From the NCBI GenBank assembly GCA_019419585.1, contig DXZQ01000001.1:83316-147315 (forward strand): a DNA stretch of 64,000 nucleotides. The letters are read 5' to 3'. Source of the stretch: Collinsella sp. (GTDB lineage Bacteria > Actinomycetota > Coriobacteriia > Coriobacteriales > Coriobacteriaceae). A program made the translations under genes and the position numbers. Shown here one piece after another: positions 35,400 to 46,576 of the stretch (position 1 is its first letter; each line of letters starts with the position of its first letter). Below the pieces are notes generated by a model. It did not search any database. It was not told the origin of the DNA and saw only the letters and a list, made by a program, of their open reading frames with translations.

Positions 35400-36461
35400 A
35401 TGTCCAAAGCACTCGACCCCAAAGACACCTGCGTCCTCGTTACCGGTGGCGCCGGTTTTATCGGCTCGCACACCGTCGTTCAGCTGCTCGAGGGTGGCTA
35501 CCAGGTCGTCATCGTCGATGATCTCTCCAACTCCAGCGCCGTCGCCGTCGACCGCGTCAAGACCATCGTGGGCGACGAGGCCGCCAAGAACCTCACCTTC
35601 TACGAGGCCAACGTGCTCGACCGCGATGCGATGAACAAGATCTTCGATACCCATCAGATCGACCGCGTCATCCACTTTGCCGGCTTTAAGGCCGTCGGCG
35701 AGTCGGTGAGCAAGCCCGTCGAGTACTACCACAACAACATCGAGAACACCCTGGTGCTCATCGACGTCATGCGCAACCATGGCTGCAAGTCCATCATCTT
35801 CTCGAGCTCCTCGACCGTCTACGGCGACCCGGACAACCCGCCCGTCACCGAGGAGGATCCTAAGAAGCCCGCGACCAACCCCTATGGTTGGACCAAGTGG
35901 ATGATCGAGCAGATCCTTATGGACGTCCACACTGCCGACCCCGAGTGGGACGTCGTGCTGCTCCGTTACTTCAACCCCATCGGCGCTCATCCGTCGGGCC
36001 TGATCGGCGAGGACCCTAAGGGCATCCCCAACAACCTGGTGCCCTATGTCGCCCAGGTCGCCGTGGGCAAGCTCGAGGCCGTTCAGGTCTTTGGCAACGA
36101 CTACCCCACCCCCGACGGCACCGGCGTGCGCGACTACATCCACGTGTGCGATCTGGCCTCTGGTCACGTTGCCGCCCTTAACTGGATGAACGGCAAGACC
36201 GGCGTCGAGATCTTTAACCTGGGCACCGGCACCGGCACCTCGGTACTCGAGGTCGTCGCCGCCTTCTCCAAGGCTTGTGGCAAGGAGCTGCCCTACGTGA
36301 TTCGCGAGCGCCGCGCCGGTGACATCGCTGCCAACTGGTGCGATGCCTCCAAGGCCGAGCGCATGATGGGCTGGAAGGCCCAGTACGACATCGCGGACAT
36401 GTGCCGCGATAGCTGGAACTGGCAGAGCCACAACCCCAACGGCTTCGCCGACGCCGAGTAG
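35400..36461 (+). CDS. galE: UDP-glucose 4-epimerase
   Basis: A 353-residue short-chain dehydrogenase-type epimerase that interconverts UDP-glucose and UDP-galactose. NAD-binding motif TGGAGFIGSH, active-site Ser in SSSSTVYG and the YxxxK pair in YGWTKW are present, as are RYFNPIGAHPSG and DGTGVRDYIHVCDLA. Full length. The ATG follows AGGAGA. It is a single-gene unit with its own terminator. Confidence 0.97.
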   Translation: MSKALDPKDTCVLVTGGAGFIGSHTVVQLLEGGYQVVIVDDLSNSSAVAVDRVKTIVGDEAAKNLTFYEANVLDRDAMNKIFDTHQIDRVIHFAGFKAVGESVSKPVEYYHNNIENTLVLIDVMRNHGCKSIIFSSSSTVYGDPDNPPVTEEDPKKPATNPYGWTKWMIEQILMDVHTADPEWDVVLLRYFNPIGAHPSGLIGEDPKGIPNNLVPYVAQVAVGKLEAVQVFGNDYPTPDGTGVRDYIHVCDLASGHVAALNWMNGKTGVEIFNLGTGTGTSVLEVVAAFSKACGKELPYVIRERRAGDIAANWCDASKAERMMGWKAQYDIADMCRDSWNWQSHNPNGFADAE

Positions 36462-36483
36462 CAAAAACCTACATACCGCTCTT

Positions 36484-36517
36484 GCCCCGATCTCACGTTG
36501 TGAGGTCGGGGCTTTTT
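36484..36517 (+). terminator. Terminator of galE
   Basis: GCCCCGATCTCAC pairs with GTGAGGTCGGGGC (one mismatch) and is followed by five T residues. Confidence 0.9.
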
Positions 36518-36571
36518 CATGGCATGTAACCATTCGCCGAAAATCGACCAACTTTTTTATCTTGCCTGTAT

Positions 36572-36596
36572 ATGTTTAAACAACATGTTTTACAAT
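36572..36596 (+). promoter_or_regulatory. malQ operator and -10 box
   Basis: ATGTTTAAACAA (36572-36583) lies just upstream of TACAAT (36591-36596). The 12-mer recurs near the ABC importer, GntR regulator and PTS-HAD genes. Its position between the expected -35 and -10 fits repression. Confidence 0.6.
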
Positions 36597-36681
36597 AGGC
36601 GTATCGAATCAGGACATCGGAGGCGGACTGCACACCCATCGGCAGGCCGACCCCACAACAAGAAGGTTGGTGAGCGCATTC

Positions 36682-38187
36682 ATGGAGCGTGCAAGCGGCG
36701 TCCTCATGCCCGTCTCATCTCTGCCCGGACCATACGGAATCGGCGGCTTTGGCTGGAATGCCTACGACTTCGTCGATTTTCTCGCCTTGTGCAAACAACA
36801 TTACTGGCAGATTCTGCCCCTTACGACGACCAGCTATGGCGATTCGCCCTATCAGTCGTTCTCGGCCCGCGCAGGCAACCCCAACTTTATCGACTTTGCC
36901 GAGCTTATCGAGGCAGGGTATCTGGAGCAGCGCGATATCGATGGCGTGTACCTGGGTTCTGACCCCAGTAACGTCGACTACGGTGCCATCTTTGGCGGCC
37001 GCCGTCAGATTCTCGACCGCGCCGCCGAGCGCTTTGCTGCCGACAAGCCGGCCGATTTCGATGACTTTATCCAGGCCAACGAGGACTGGCTCATCCCCTA
37101 CTGTGAGTTCATGACCGTCAAAGAGGAGTGCGGTCTCAAGGCGTTTTGGGAGTGGCCCGCGGAGCTCCGCACCCGCGGTGAGGCTTCCGCCAAGGTCTGC
37201 GCCGACCATCCGGCGCGTATGCTCTACCACCAGATGACGCAGTACTTCTTCGATCGCCAGTGGAACCGCCTCAAGGCCTATGCCAACGAGCGCGACATTC
37301 TCATCATCGGCGACCTGCCCATCTATGTCTCGCGTGACTCTGTCGAGATGTGGGCGACGCCTGAGCTCTTTAAGATCGACGCCGCCGGCAATCCCGTGAG
37401 CGTCGCCGGCACGCCGCCCGACCAGTTCTCGGCCACCGGCCAGTACTGGGGCAATCCCATCTACGACTGGGACGCTATGGAGTCCGATGGCTTCTCCTGG
37501 TGGGAGGGCCGCATTCGCGCCGCCCTCGACATGTACGACGTCATCCGCCTGGATCACTTCCGCGGCTTCGAGGCCTATTGGGAGGTGCCGTTCTCCTCGC
37601 CCGATTCGTCCTACGGTTCGTGGACGCAGGGCCCCGGCCTCAAGTTCTTCAAGACGCTCGAGGAAAAGCTCGGCACGCTGCCCATCATCGCCGAGGACCT
37701 GGGCTTCCTCACCCCCGGCGTCATCGACATGCGCGACAACTCGGGCTTCCCCGGCATGAAGATCCTGCAGTTTGCCTTTGAGGGTACCAACTCGTACTAC
37801 CTGCCGCATAACTACATCGCCAACACCGTCGCCTATGTGGGCACCCACGACAACGAGACGGCGCGCGGTTGGTTTGAGGGAACGGCCACCCCGCGTCAAC
37901 GCGAGCAGGCAGCCCTGTACACCCATCAGCAGGCCGGCGAACCCATGGCAGATGCACTCAATCGCACCATCGCCGCCAGCGTGAGTGACACGTGCATCTA
38001 CACCATGCAGGACCTGCTCAACTTGGGCAACGAGGCGCGCATCAACACCCCTGCCACGCTGGGCGGCAACTGGACCTGGCGCATGCTCGACGGCGCCATC
38101 ACCCGCGAGCTCGAGCACAAACTCACCGACTGGACCGAGACCTACTTCCGCATCCCGTCGGAAGCCGAAATCGAGCTTCCTCAATAG
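36682..38187 (+). CDS. malQ: 4-alpha-glucanotransferase
   Basis: A 501-residue GH77 amylomaltase that transfers glucan chains between maltodextrins, releasing glucose. Catalytic residues lie in DVIRLDHFRGFEAYW (nucleophile Asp), IIAEDLGFL (acid/base Glu) and GTHDNETARGW. The N-terminal RASGVLMPVSSLPGPYGIGG is typical. The ATG at 36682 has GGTGAG 7 bp upstream; in-frame TTG and GTG codons at 36667 and 36670 are alternatives. Together with GlgP it would convert imported maltodextrins to glucose and glucose-1-phosphate. Confidence 0.95.
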   Translation: MERASGVLMPVSSLPGPYGIGGFGWNAYDFVDFLALCKQHYWQILPLTTTSYGDSPYQSFSARAGNPNFIDFAELIEAGYLEQRDIDGVYLGSDPSNVDYGAIFGGRRQILDRAAERFAADKPADFDDFIQANEDWLIPYCEFMTVKEECGLKAFWEWPAELRTRGEASAKVCADHPARMLYHQMTQYFFDRQWNRLKAYANERDILIIGDLPIYVSRDSVEMWATPELFKIDAAGNPVSVAGTPPDQFSATGQYWGNPIYDWDAMESDGFSWWEGRIRAALDMYDVIRLDHFRGFEAYWEVPFSSPDSSYGSWTQGPGLKFFKTLEEKLGTLPIIAEDLGFLTPGVIDMRDNSGFPGMKILQFAFEGTNSYYLPHNYIANTVAYVGTHDNETARGWFEGTATPRQREQAALYTHQQAGEPMADALNRTIAASVSDTCIYTMQDLLNLGNEARINTPATLGGNWTWRMLDGAITRELEHKLTDWTETYFRIPSEAEIELPQ

Positions 38188-38235
38188 GAGCTACCGCGCC
38201 CGACCCCTCCCCACCGTGCGGACGCGCTTGCTTTT

Positions 38236-38275
38236 CCCGCGCGAGGCCACCCCAATCCCCTCGCGCGGGCTTCTT
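38236..38275 (+). terminator. Terminator between malQ and glgP
   Basis: CCCGCGCGAGG (38236-38246) pairs perfectly with CCTCGCGCGGG (38259-38269), followed by CTTCTT. The pyrimidine run is short, so some read-through into glgP is possible. Confidence 0.75.
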
Positions 38276-38315
38276 ATGAATTGCAGACATGAAACAACCC
38301 ATCACAGGAGAAAAC

Positions 38316-40583
<2,268 letters not shown>

Positions 40584-40613
40584 TTTCACTTCCCTTACCC
40601 ATCCTCTTGAGAA

Positions 40614-40644
40614 ACGGAGTCGTGGCAACACGGCTCCGTTTTTT
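40614..40644 (+). terminator. Terminator of glgP
   Basis: ACGGAGTCGTG pairs with CACGGCTCCGT (one mismatch, GCAA loop) and is followed by five T residues. Confidence 0.9.
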
Positions 40645-40684
40645 GTGCCCGCACGTTATCCTGTGACCCGACTCGACCGAAGAA

Positions 40685-40820
40685 TCTCGATCTGTAACAG
40701 CTACTCGGTAAAAACGGCCCCAGCTGTTACAGATTGAGACATACCGGCCCCTCCCCTTGGGTTTATCTCAATCTGTAACATCTAACGTCCGAAATCGGCC
40801 CTACCCGTTACAGATCGAGA
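40685..40820. repeat. Two tandem palindromes with TCTCRATCTGTAAC arms
   Basis: The first has 18-bp arms (40685-40702 and 40722-40739); the second has 14-bp arms (40766-40779 and 40807-40820). All four arms share the TCTCRATCTGTAAC sequence in alternating orientation. They lie between convergent glgP and the ABC ATPase gene, in a 377-bp gap with no gene. Confidence 0.8.
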
Positions 40821-40845
40821 CAAACGACCGGCCAGACAGCCCCAA

Positions 40846-40893
40846 CACAAAGAAAGGCTCCCCTCTCGCCCAGTGGACGGGAAGGGAGCCTTA
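40846..40893 (-). terminator. Terminator of the ABC importer operon
   Basis: On the minus strand AAGGCTCCC (from 40892) pairs with GGGAGCCTT (to 40854) and is followed by TCTTTG. The loop is about 20 nt and partly paired. Confidence 0.75.
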
Positions 40894-40960
40894 TATGTGA
40901 CCGCGGCAAAAGGATGGCAATACCGCAGTCGCCCAAAGGGAGGGCCTGGATGCACCGGGC

Positions 40961-42160
40961 CTAGATAAGGTTCTTGCCAGATACCTTATCGAAGAGGTGG
41001 GTCGCGTTCTTCTCGAACTTGAACCAGATGGTGTCGCCAGCCTTGAGCGCGCCCTTGGCCTCGAGGTCGACGACGGGGATAATCAGGACAAACTGGCCGT
41101 CGGGAGCGGTCACGTGGACATGCTCGGTCGAGCCCATGAGCTCGGTCACCTCGACGGTGCCCTGGAGCGCACCCTCCTCGCCCTTGTCGGCAAGCAGAAT
41201 CTGCTCGGGGCGCACGCCGGCCGTGATCTCCTTCACGTCGCCGCCGTCCCAGTTGAGGGCAAGCTGAGCGCAAGTCTCGGGGGCGAGCGCCACGTTCATA
41301 TCCTCGGTCTTGACGGTAAAGCCGTTGCCCGAGCGCACCAGCTGGGCATCGAAGAAGTTCATCTGCGGCACGCCGATAAAGCCGGCGACGAAAATGTTCG
41401 CGGGATGGTTGAAGACCTCCTGCGGGGTGGCGATCTGCTGGACGACGCCGTCCTTCATGACCACGATGCGATCGCCGAGGGTCATAGCCTCGGTCTGGTC
41501 GTGGGTAACGTAGATGAAGGTGCCCTTGATCTCGTGACGCAGCTTAATGAGCTCGGCGCGCATCTGGTTACGCAGCTTGGCATCCAGGTTGGACAGGGGC
41601 TCGTCCATCAGGAAGACCTTGGGGTCACGCACGATGGCGCGGCCGATGGCGACACGCTGACGCTGGCCGCCGGAGAGTGCCTTGGGCTTACGGTCAAGGT
41701 ACTCGGTAATACCCAGGATCTCGGCAGCGGAGCGAACCTTGCGGTCGATCTCGTCCTTGGGGACCTTCTTGAGCTCAAGCGTAAACGCCATGTTCTCGTA
41801 CACCGTCATATTGGGGTACAGAGCATAGCTCTGGAACACCATGGCGATATCGCGGTCCTTGGGCGCCACGTCGTTGACGCGCTTGCCGTCGATGAGCACG
41901 TCGCCCGAAGTGATGTCCTCCAGGCCAGCGACCATGCGCATCGTCGTGGACTTACCGCAGCCAGAGGGGCCAACGAGGACGATGAACTCCTGGTCGTGAA
42001 CGGTGAGGTTGAAGTCCTCTACAGCGAGCACACCGTCCTCGGTAACCTTGAGGTTGTGCTTCTTCTCCTCGGTCTTCTTCTTTTTGCCAAAGAAGCCCTT
42101 CTTTTTGGACTCGTTGTTGGGATACACCTTCTGAACATGTTTGAGAACGATCTCGGCCAT
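40961..42160 (-). CDS. Sugar ABC importer ATPase, MalK/UgpC/MsmK type
   Basis: A 399-residue ATPase of carbohydrate importers. Walker A GPSGCGKST, Q-loop FQSYALYPNM, signature LSGGQRQRVAIGRA, Walker B VFLMDEPLSNLDA and a C-terminal TOBE/OB regulatory region (AGVRPEQILLA). A lysine-rich insertion of about 28 residues (NESKKKGFFGKKKKTEEKKH) sits in the first beta strands, where most relatives have none. It is the last gene of the importer operon, after two permeases, with its own terminator. MalK-type ATPases often serve several importers. Confidence 0.93.
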   Translation of the reverse strand: MAEIVLKHVQKVYPNNESKKKGFFGKKKKTEEKKHNLKVTEDGVLAVEDFNLTVHDQEFIVLVGPSGCGKSTTMRMVAGLEDITSGDVLIDGKRVNDVAPKDRDIAMVFQSYALYPNMTVYENMAFTLELKKVPKDEIDRKVRSAAEILGITEYLDRKPKALSGGQRQRVAIGRAIVRDPKVFLMDEPLSNLDAKLRNQMRAELIKLRHEIKGTFIYVTHDQTEAMTLGDRIVVMKDGVVQQIATPQEVFNHPANIFVAGFIGVPQMNFFDAQLVRSGNGFTVKTEDMNVALAPETCAQLALNWDGGDVKEITAGVRPEQILLADKGEEGALQGTVEVTELMGSTEHVHVTAPDGQFVLIIPVVDLEAKGALKAGDTIWFKFEKNATHLFDKVSGKNLI

Positions 42161-42178
42161 GTCTCTACCTTTCGATAC

Positions 42179-42203
42179 GCGGCGCCACGCTGTGGGGCGC
42201 CGC
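42179..42203 (-). other. Hairpin between permease and ATPase genes
   Basis: GCGGCGCC (42179-42186) pairs with GGCGCCGC (42196-42203). It may protect the upstream mRNA from 3' decay. Confidence 0.5.
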
Positions 42204-42228
42204 AGAAACTTGCAAAACAGTTACGGCA

Positions 42229-43068
42229 TCAGCCCTTGACGGCACCTGCCACCACACCGTCGATGATGTACTTCTGGCAGAAGATGTACATGATGACGAT
42301 GGGGACAACGACCATCATGATGCAGGCCATCATGGGGCCGAGCTCGACGTGGCCATAGCCGCCACGGAAGTACTGGATCAAGATAGGAATGGTCTTGTAC
42401 TTGGTGGAGTCGAGCGTAAGGTAGGGCAGCAGGTAGTCGTTCCAGACCCACATGGTCTCAAGGATGCCGACCGAAAGATAGGTGGGCTTCATGATGGGAA
42501 GGACGATCTTAAAGAACACCTGAACCGGGTTGCAGCCGTCGATCATGGCCGCTTCCTCAATCTCGAGCGGGATGTTCTTGACGAAGCCGGCGAACATAAA
42601 GACCGCGAGGCCCGCGCCAAAACCAAGGTAGATGAAGCAGATGTTAAACGGTGTGTTAAAGCCGATGCGGTCCGCGAGGTTGGACAGCGTGAACATGAGC
42701 ATCTGGAACGGTACGACCATCGAGAAGACGAACAGGTAATAGAAGAAGTTCGAGATCTTGCTGTTGACGCGCACCACGTACCAAGCGCACATGGAGCAGC
42801 ACACCAGAATCAGCACGACCGACGTGACCGTGATGATAAGAGAGTACATAAACGCCGAGGCAAAGCCCTGCTCGTTCAGAGCGTGCACGTAGTTTGCGAG
42901 GCCGTTGAACGTCTCAGGCGTGAGCAGATCGAACGCCGTGGTGGTGCTGATTGCGGTCGCTTTCTTAAAGGAATTGAGCGCAATCATGAACACGGGGTAG
43001 ATCCATGCGAGCGACAGAATCGTAAAGAAGATCGAGAGCGCGCGGTTGATAGCCTTATCGCGTTTCAT
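42229..43068 (-). CDS. Carbohydrate ABC permease, MalG type
   Basis: A 279-residue inner-membrane permease with six predicted helices. The cytoplasmic EAA loop that docks the ATPase is EEAAMIDGCNPVQVFFKIVL. N-terminus and helix pattern match the MalG branch. Its ATG overlaps the stop of the partner permease gene (TAATG), so the two are coupled. Confidence 0.93.
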   Translation of the reverse strand: MKRDKAINRALSIFFTILSLAWIYPVFMIALNSFKKATAISTTTAFDLLTPETFNGLANYVHALNEQGFASAFMYSLIITVTSVVLILVCCSMCAWYVVRVNSKISNFFYYLFVFSMVVPFQMLMFTLSNLADRIGFNTPFNICFIYLGFGAGLAVFMFAGFVKNIPLEIEEAAMIDGCNPVQVFFKIVLPIMKPTYLSVGILETMWVWNDYLLPYLTLDSTKYKTIPILIQYFRGGYGHVELGPMMACIMMVVVPIVIMYIFCQKYIIDGVVAGAVKG

Positions 43069-43922
43069 TACTGCTGCACCTCCTTGGACCTCGTGGCCTT
43101 AAGCTGGATCATAGAAATAGCGACAACCAGGATGCAGAAGATAACTGCCTTGGCCTGACCGATGCCCTGCCATGCGATGCCAGCACGCGAATAGAACGTG
43201 TTGTAGATGTTCAGGGCGAGCATCTCGGTGGAGTGCGCCGGGGCGCCACCGGTAAGGGCGAGGTTCTGGTCGAACAGCTTAAAGCCGTTGGTGATGGACA
43301 GGAACAGGCAGATGGTGATGGTCGGCATCAGGTTGGGGATCTTAACCTTCCAAAACGTCTGCCATGCCGTAGCGCCATCGACCTTGGCGGCCTCGATGTA
43401 GTCAGACGGGATGGACTGCAGACCGGCGATGTAGATGATCATCATGTAGCCGACCTGCTGCCACAGGGTCAGGATGATAAGGCCCCAGAAGCCAGCGGCG
43501 GAGTTGAGGGCGATGAGCTGGGCGCCCACGTTGGAGAGCAGGCAGTTGATCAGAATCTGCCAAATGTAGCCCAGCACGATGCCGCCGATCAGGTTAGGCA
43601 TAAAGAAGATCGTACGGAAGATGTTGGTGCCCTTGAGCGCCTTGCGGGTGAGCGCCTGCGCGATGGCCAGCGCGATCACGTTGATAAGCACCGTCGACAG
43701 GAAGGCAAACGCCACGGTAAAGAAGAACGACGTGGAGAACTGCGGGTCGGTCAGTGCGCGCACGTAGTTCTCGATACCGACAAAGTGCGCGTTATTGATG
43801 GTAATAAACTGGCAGAACGAGAGATAGAAACCCTGGATAAAGGGAATCACGAACCCGATCATAAACGCCAGGCACGTGGGCAGCATAAAGAGCGGCCACC
43901 AGCGTTTGAGTGCTTTGCCCAT
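43068..43922 (-). CDS. Carbohydrate ABC permease, MalF type
   Basis: A 284-residue permease with six predicted helices. The EAA loop reads IEAAKVDGATAWQTFWKVKI. It is the shorter MalF form, without the large periplasmic loop of E. coli MalF. It lies 87 bp after the binding-protein gene, with a strong hairpin in the gap, and overlaps the next permease. Confidence 0.93.
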   Translation of the reverse strand: MGKALKRWWPLFMLPTCLAFMIGFVIPFIQGFYLSFCQFITINNAHFVGIENYVRALTDPQFSTSFFFTVAFAFLSTVLINVIALAIAQALTRKALKGTNIFRTIFFMPNLIGGIVLGYIWQILINCLLSNVGAQLIALNSAAGFWGLIILTLWQQVGYMMIIYIAGLQSIPSDYIEAAKVDGATAWQTFWKVKIPNLMPTITICLFLSITNGFKLFDQNLALTGGAPAHSTEMLALNIYNTFYSRAGIAWQGIGQAKAVIFCILVVAISMIQLKATRSKEVQQ

Positions 43923-43942
43923 AGAAGGGTCCTTTCAATATG

Positions 43943-43978
43943 CAGGGGGCGGGCAAACCTACGTCTGCCCGCCCCCTG
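43943..43978 (-). other. Strong hairpin between binding protein and permease genes
   Basis: CAGGGGGCGGGCA (43943-43955) pairs perfectly with TGCCCGCCCCCTG (43966-43978). There is no T run. Such hairpins commonly keep the binding-protein mRNA abundant relative to the permeases. Confidence 0.75.
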
Positions 43979-44009
43979 TCGCTAATCAGATAGCTTGGGC
44001 AGCAACTGC

Positions 44010-45326
44010 TTACTCGGAAGCAGCCTTCTCGGTCTTCCAGCCATCGACGAAGGCGTTCTTGACGCCGTCCCACTTGGTGTTGTCGGCAGCATAAGCGATG
44101 AGAGCCTGCTTGAGGTTCTTCTTCCACTCCTCAGAGGGGATGTAAACGAAGTCCCAAGCAACGGTCTTCTTGCCGTCCTTGGCCATAGCAACGGCCTGCT
44201 GCGAGAAGACGTTGGTGGTCTCCTTAGCGCTCTTGAACGGGGCGGTCAGACCCATCTTGTCAGCGATGATGCTGGTGGCGGTGTCAGAAGTGACGCACCA
44301 ATACATGAAGTCCTCGGTGGCCTTCTGGGCATCCTCGGAAGCCTGGGAGCTGACGCACCAGTAGTTCTCGCCGCCGGAGCACAGGCCCTGGTTCTCCTCG
44401 CCGTCGACGCCGATGTAGATCGGCAGCATGCCGAGCTGGTCATCGGTCATACCGGCCTTGGTGAGGTCGGCATAGGCCCAAGAGCCGTTCTGATAGAAGA
44501 CGGCCTTACCGGTTGCGAACTCGTTGGTGGCGTCGTCGCCGGTCTTAGAGGCGAGCTGCGAAGGATCGCAGGTGGAGTCGGTGATGTACAGGTCGAAGAT
44601 CTGCTTAAAGTTGTCGAGATACTCGCCCTTGATCTCGTCGTCCTCCTGGTTGTGCTCCTTCTCGAACTCGTAGTAGAGCGGGAGGTTGGCGAGGTGGGTG
44701 GTGTAGCGCCAGCTGGAAGAGTCATCCATACCGGCGGAAGTGAAGGCACCGTCAACGCCGAGCTCGTCCTTGCGGGCCTGGATGTCATCGGCGCAAGCCT
44801 TCAGCTTGTCGAAGGAGTTGATGTCCTCGGCCTTGTAGCCGGCCTTCTCGAGGAGCTCCTTGTTGTAAATGATGCCGTAGCTCTCCTGAACCCAGTCGAT
44901 ACCCAGATCCTTGCCGTCGGACTGCAGCGCCAGGGAGTCGTCGATGAGCTCGCCGCGGAGCTTGGTGTCGGAAAGATCGGCGCAGTAGTCCTTCCAGTTC
45001 TTAAGGCCGGTGGGGCCGTTGACCTGGAACAGCGTCGGAGCGGAGCTCTTGGACATCTCGGACTTGAGCTTCTCCTCGTAGGTGTTGGAGGCGGCGGTCA
45101 CGATCTTGACCTCGACGCCCTTCTCCTTCTTGTACGCCTTGGCGATCTCCTTCCACTCCTTGTCGACCTCGGGCTTGAACTGGAGGAAGTAAACCTCGGC
45201 AGCGTCACCAGAAGCAGAGGAGCCAGAGCCGGCAGAACCACCGCAGCCCACGAGGCCCAGACCAAGAACCGCAGCCGCGGAACCAGCAAAGCCCAGGAAC
45301 TGCCTTCTGCTCATTTCGTTCTTCAT
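44010..45326 (-). CDS. Sugar-binding lipoprotein of ABC importer
   Basis: A 438-residue extracellular solute-binding protein, family 1 (MalE-like). The signal peptide has a twin-arginine-like SRRQFLGFAGSAAAVLGLGL and a lipobox LVGC with Cys28, followed by a Ser/Gly linker. The mature part has binding-protein features such as VQESYGIIYNKELLEKAGY and FYQNGSWAYADLTKAG. The ATG at 45326 follows AAGGGTGGA. Two operator-like sites lie upstream (45435 and 45510). Maltodextrin as ligand is inferred from the neighbours. Confidence 0.92.
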   Translation of the reverse strand: MKNEMSRRQFLGFAGSAAAVLGLGLVGCGGSAGSGSSASGDAAEVYFLQFKPEVDKEWKEIAKAYKKEKGVEVKIVTAASNTYEEKLKSEMSKSSAPTLFQVNGPTGLKNWKDYCADLSDTKLRGELIDDSLALQSDGKDLGIDWVQESYGIIYNKELLEKAGYKAEDINSFDKLKACADDIQARKDELGVDGAFTSAGMDDSSSWRYTTHLANLPLYYEFEKEHNQEDDEIKGEYLDNFKQIFDLYITDSTCDPSQLASKTGDDATNEFATGKAVFYQNGSWAYADLTKAGMTDDQLGMLPIYIGVDGEENQGLCSGGENYWCVSSQASEDAQKATEDFMYWCVTSDTATSIIADKMGLTAPFKSAKETTNVFSQQAVAMAKDGKKTVAWDFVYIPSEEWKKNLKQALIAYAADNTKWDGVKNAFVDGWKTEKAASE

Positions 45327-45434
45327 TACAATCCACCCTTTCACACCGTGGCGGCACCCTTTGCCGCCGCCTTCGGAGATTGGCTCGGGGACTTTGCCCC
45401 TTTTGCTGACTTGTACAATACGCTATTTGGCTAG

Positions 45435-45446
45435 TTGTTTGAACAA
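45435..45446. promoter_or_regulatory. Operator candidate at the ABC importer promoter
   Basis: TTGTTTGAACAA, 11 of 12 matches to TTGTTTAAACAA. On the minus strand it directly follows a TAATAC -10 candidate (45447-45452), so a bound repressor would block transcription start. Confidence 0.6.
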
Positions 45447-45509
45447 GTATTACTAGAGCGGTAGAAAAACTTCGGTGAACGGTAATTTCAACTTGATACT
45501 TGACAAGTT

Positions 45510-45521
45510 TTGTATAAACAA
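45510..45521. promoter_or_regulatory. Second operator candidate upstream of the ABC importer
   Basis: TTGTATAAACAA, 11 of 12 matches to the shared site and close to the TTGTATATACAA form known for GntR-type TreR. It lies 75 bp from the site at 45435. Confidence 0.55.
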
Positions 45522-45540
45522 TTATTTGTTATCGAATGCA

Positions 45541-45593
45541 GAGAAAACGCCCGGTCAAGCCGATGCATCGTCGGTTTGACCGGGCGTTTTCTC
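45541..45593 (-). terminator. Terminator of GntR gene
   Basis: A 23-bp stem (45541-45563 with 45571-45593, one wobble, 7-nt loop) whose outer part is AGAAAACGCCC/GGGCGTTTTCT. The T-containing end works in both directions. Confidence 0.85.
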
Positions 45594-45632
45594 TTTGAGG
45601 GCATGAGTCTCGTCAGGCTGCGAGCTAGCCGG

Positions 45633-46352
45633 CTATCGCTTGGAGTTGACGCGGTAGTGGAAGATCTCGGGATGCGTGCGGGCATGCGTGACCTCGAACA
45701 AGATGCCGTCCGAAGTGTACGACTGGCTCTCCATGACGGCGACACAGTTGTACTTGCCAAGGTCCAAGTAGCTGCAGTCCTCATCGTTGGCGAGCTCGAC
45801 ACTCACCGTACGGCGGCTCGCCATCACTTTGATGCCGCGCTTGTGCTCCAGATAGCCGTAGATAGAATCCGCCGCGATCTCGGGGGTCAGGCCCTTGGCG
45901 ATCGACGCCAAAAAGTAGCCGTGGTCCACCTGGCGCGCGCTGCCGTTGAGGCTTCGGACACGCACGACGCGAATCAGCTCCTCGCCCACCTTAAAGCCCA
46001 GGCGACGAGAGAGTTGCTCAGTGCAAATCAAATGTTCAAAAGACTTGACCTCGGTCGATGCGACGGCATTGTTGCGTTTTGCGAACTCGCCAAACGACTC
46101 AACCTCTTCGAGTGCGCCCAGCATGTCGGTTTCGCCCTTAAGCCAAATAACGCGCACGCCCTTACCGTGTATAGGCTGCACAAACATCTGGTCGGCCAGC
46201 ATGCTCAAGGCGCGTCGAACGGTATTGCGCGTGCAGCCAAACTCCGCGGTCAGCTCGGCTTCGGTCGGCAGCATCTCCTGAAACGCATAGGTCCCGTTAA
46301 TGATGCGCGAACGGATCTCGCGGTAGATTCCTTCGTAAATCGCTTTTGGCAT
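45633..46352 (-). CDS. GntR-family regulator, TreR-like
   Basis: A 239-residue regulator with a winged helix (IYREIRSRIINGTYAFQEML, TEAELTAEFGCTRNTVRRAL) and a UTRA sensor domain. Size and N-terminus resemble the GntR-type trehalose repressor TreR, which senses trehalose-6-phosphate. It is divergent from the PTS-HAD gene and downstream of no other gene. Sites like TTGTTTAAACAA lie at its own promoter and at three other transcription units in the region, so it is the likely regulator of a local alpha-glucoside regulon. The ATG follows AGAGGTGA. Confidence 0.85.
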   Translation of the reverse strand: MPKAIYEGIYREIRSRIINGTYAFQEMLPTEAELTAEFGCTRNTVRRALSMLADQMFVQPIHGKGVRVIWLKGETDMLGALEEVESFGEFAKRNNAVASTEVKSFEHLICTEQLSRRLGFKVGEELIRVVRVRSLNGSARQVDHGYFLASIAKGLTPEIAADSIYGYLEHKRGIKVMASRRTVSVELANDEDCSYLDLGKYNCVAVMESQSYTSDGILFEVTHARTHPEIFHYRVNSKR

Positions 46353-46404
46353 GATTTCACCTCTAATGAATATGTATGGCTAGGCACGATAGCATTTCTT
46401 AAAG

Positions 46405-46416
46405 TTGTTTAAACCG
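46405..46416. promoter_or_regulatory. Operator candidate upstream of GntR gene
   Basis: TTGTTTAAACCG, 10 of 12 matches to the shared site. The adjacent ACCGATTATCGGT (46413-46425) is a second palindrome. Their position suggests autoregulation. Confidence 0.55.
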
Positions 46417-46513
46417 ATTATCGGTAAAGCACGGATTATTTACCGTCGACGGTTCCCCCGAAACCCAAATCGGACCGAATCAAAACCGTCAATGCGGCAA
46501 GCAGCCAGTCCTC

Positions 46514-46538
46514 TACAATGAGTTCATTGTTTAAACGT
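46514..46538 (+). promoter_or_regulatory. PTS-HAD promoter -10 and operator
   Basis: TACAAT (46514-46519) is followed by TTGTTTAAACGT (46527-46538), 10 of 12 matches to the shared site, near the expected transcription start. No clear -35 box is seen. Confidence 0.6.
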
Positions 46539-46576
46539 TCTTGCTCGCACAGCATGTTGCATCCGGAAGGCATATT

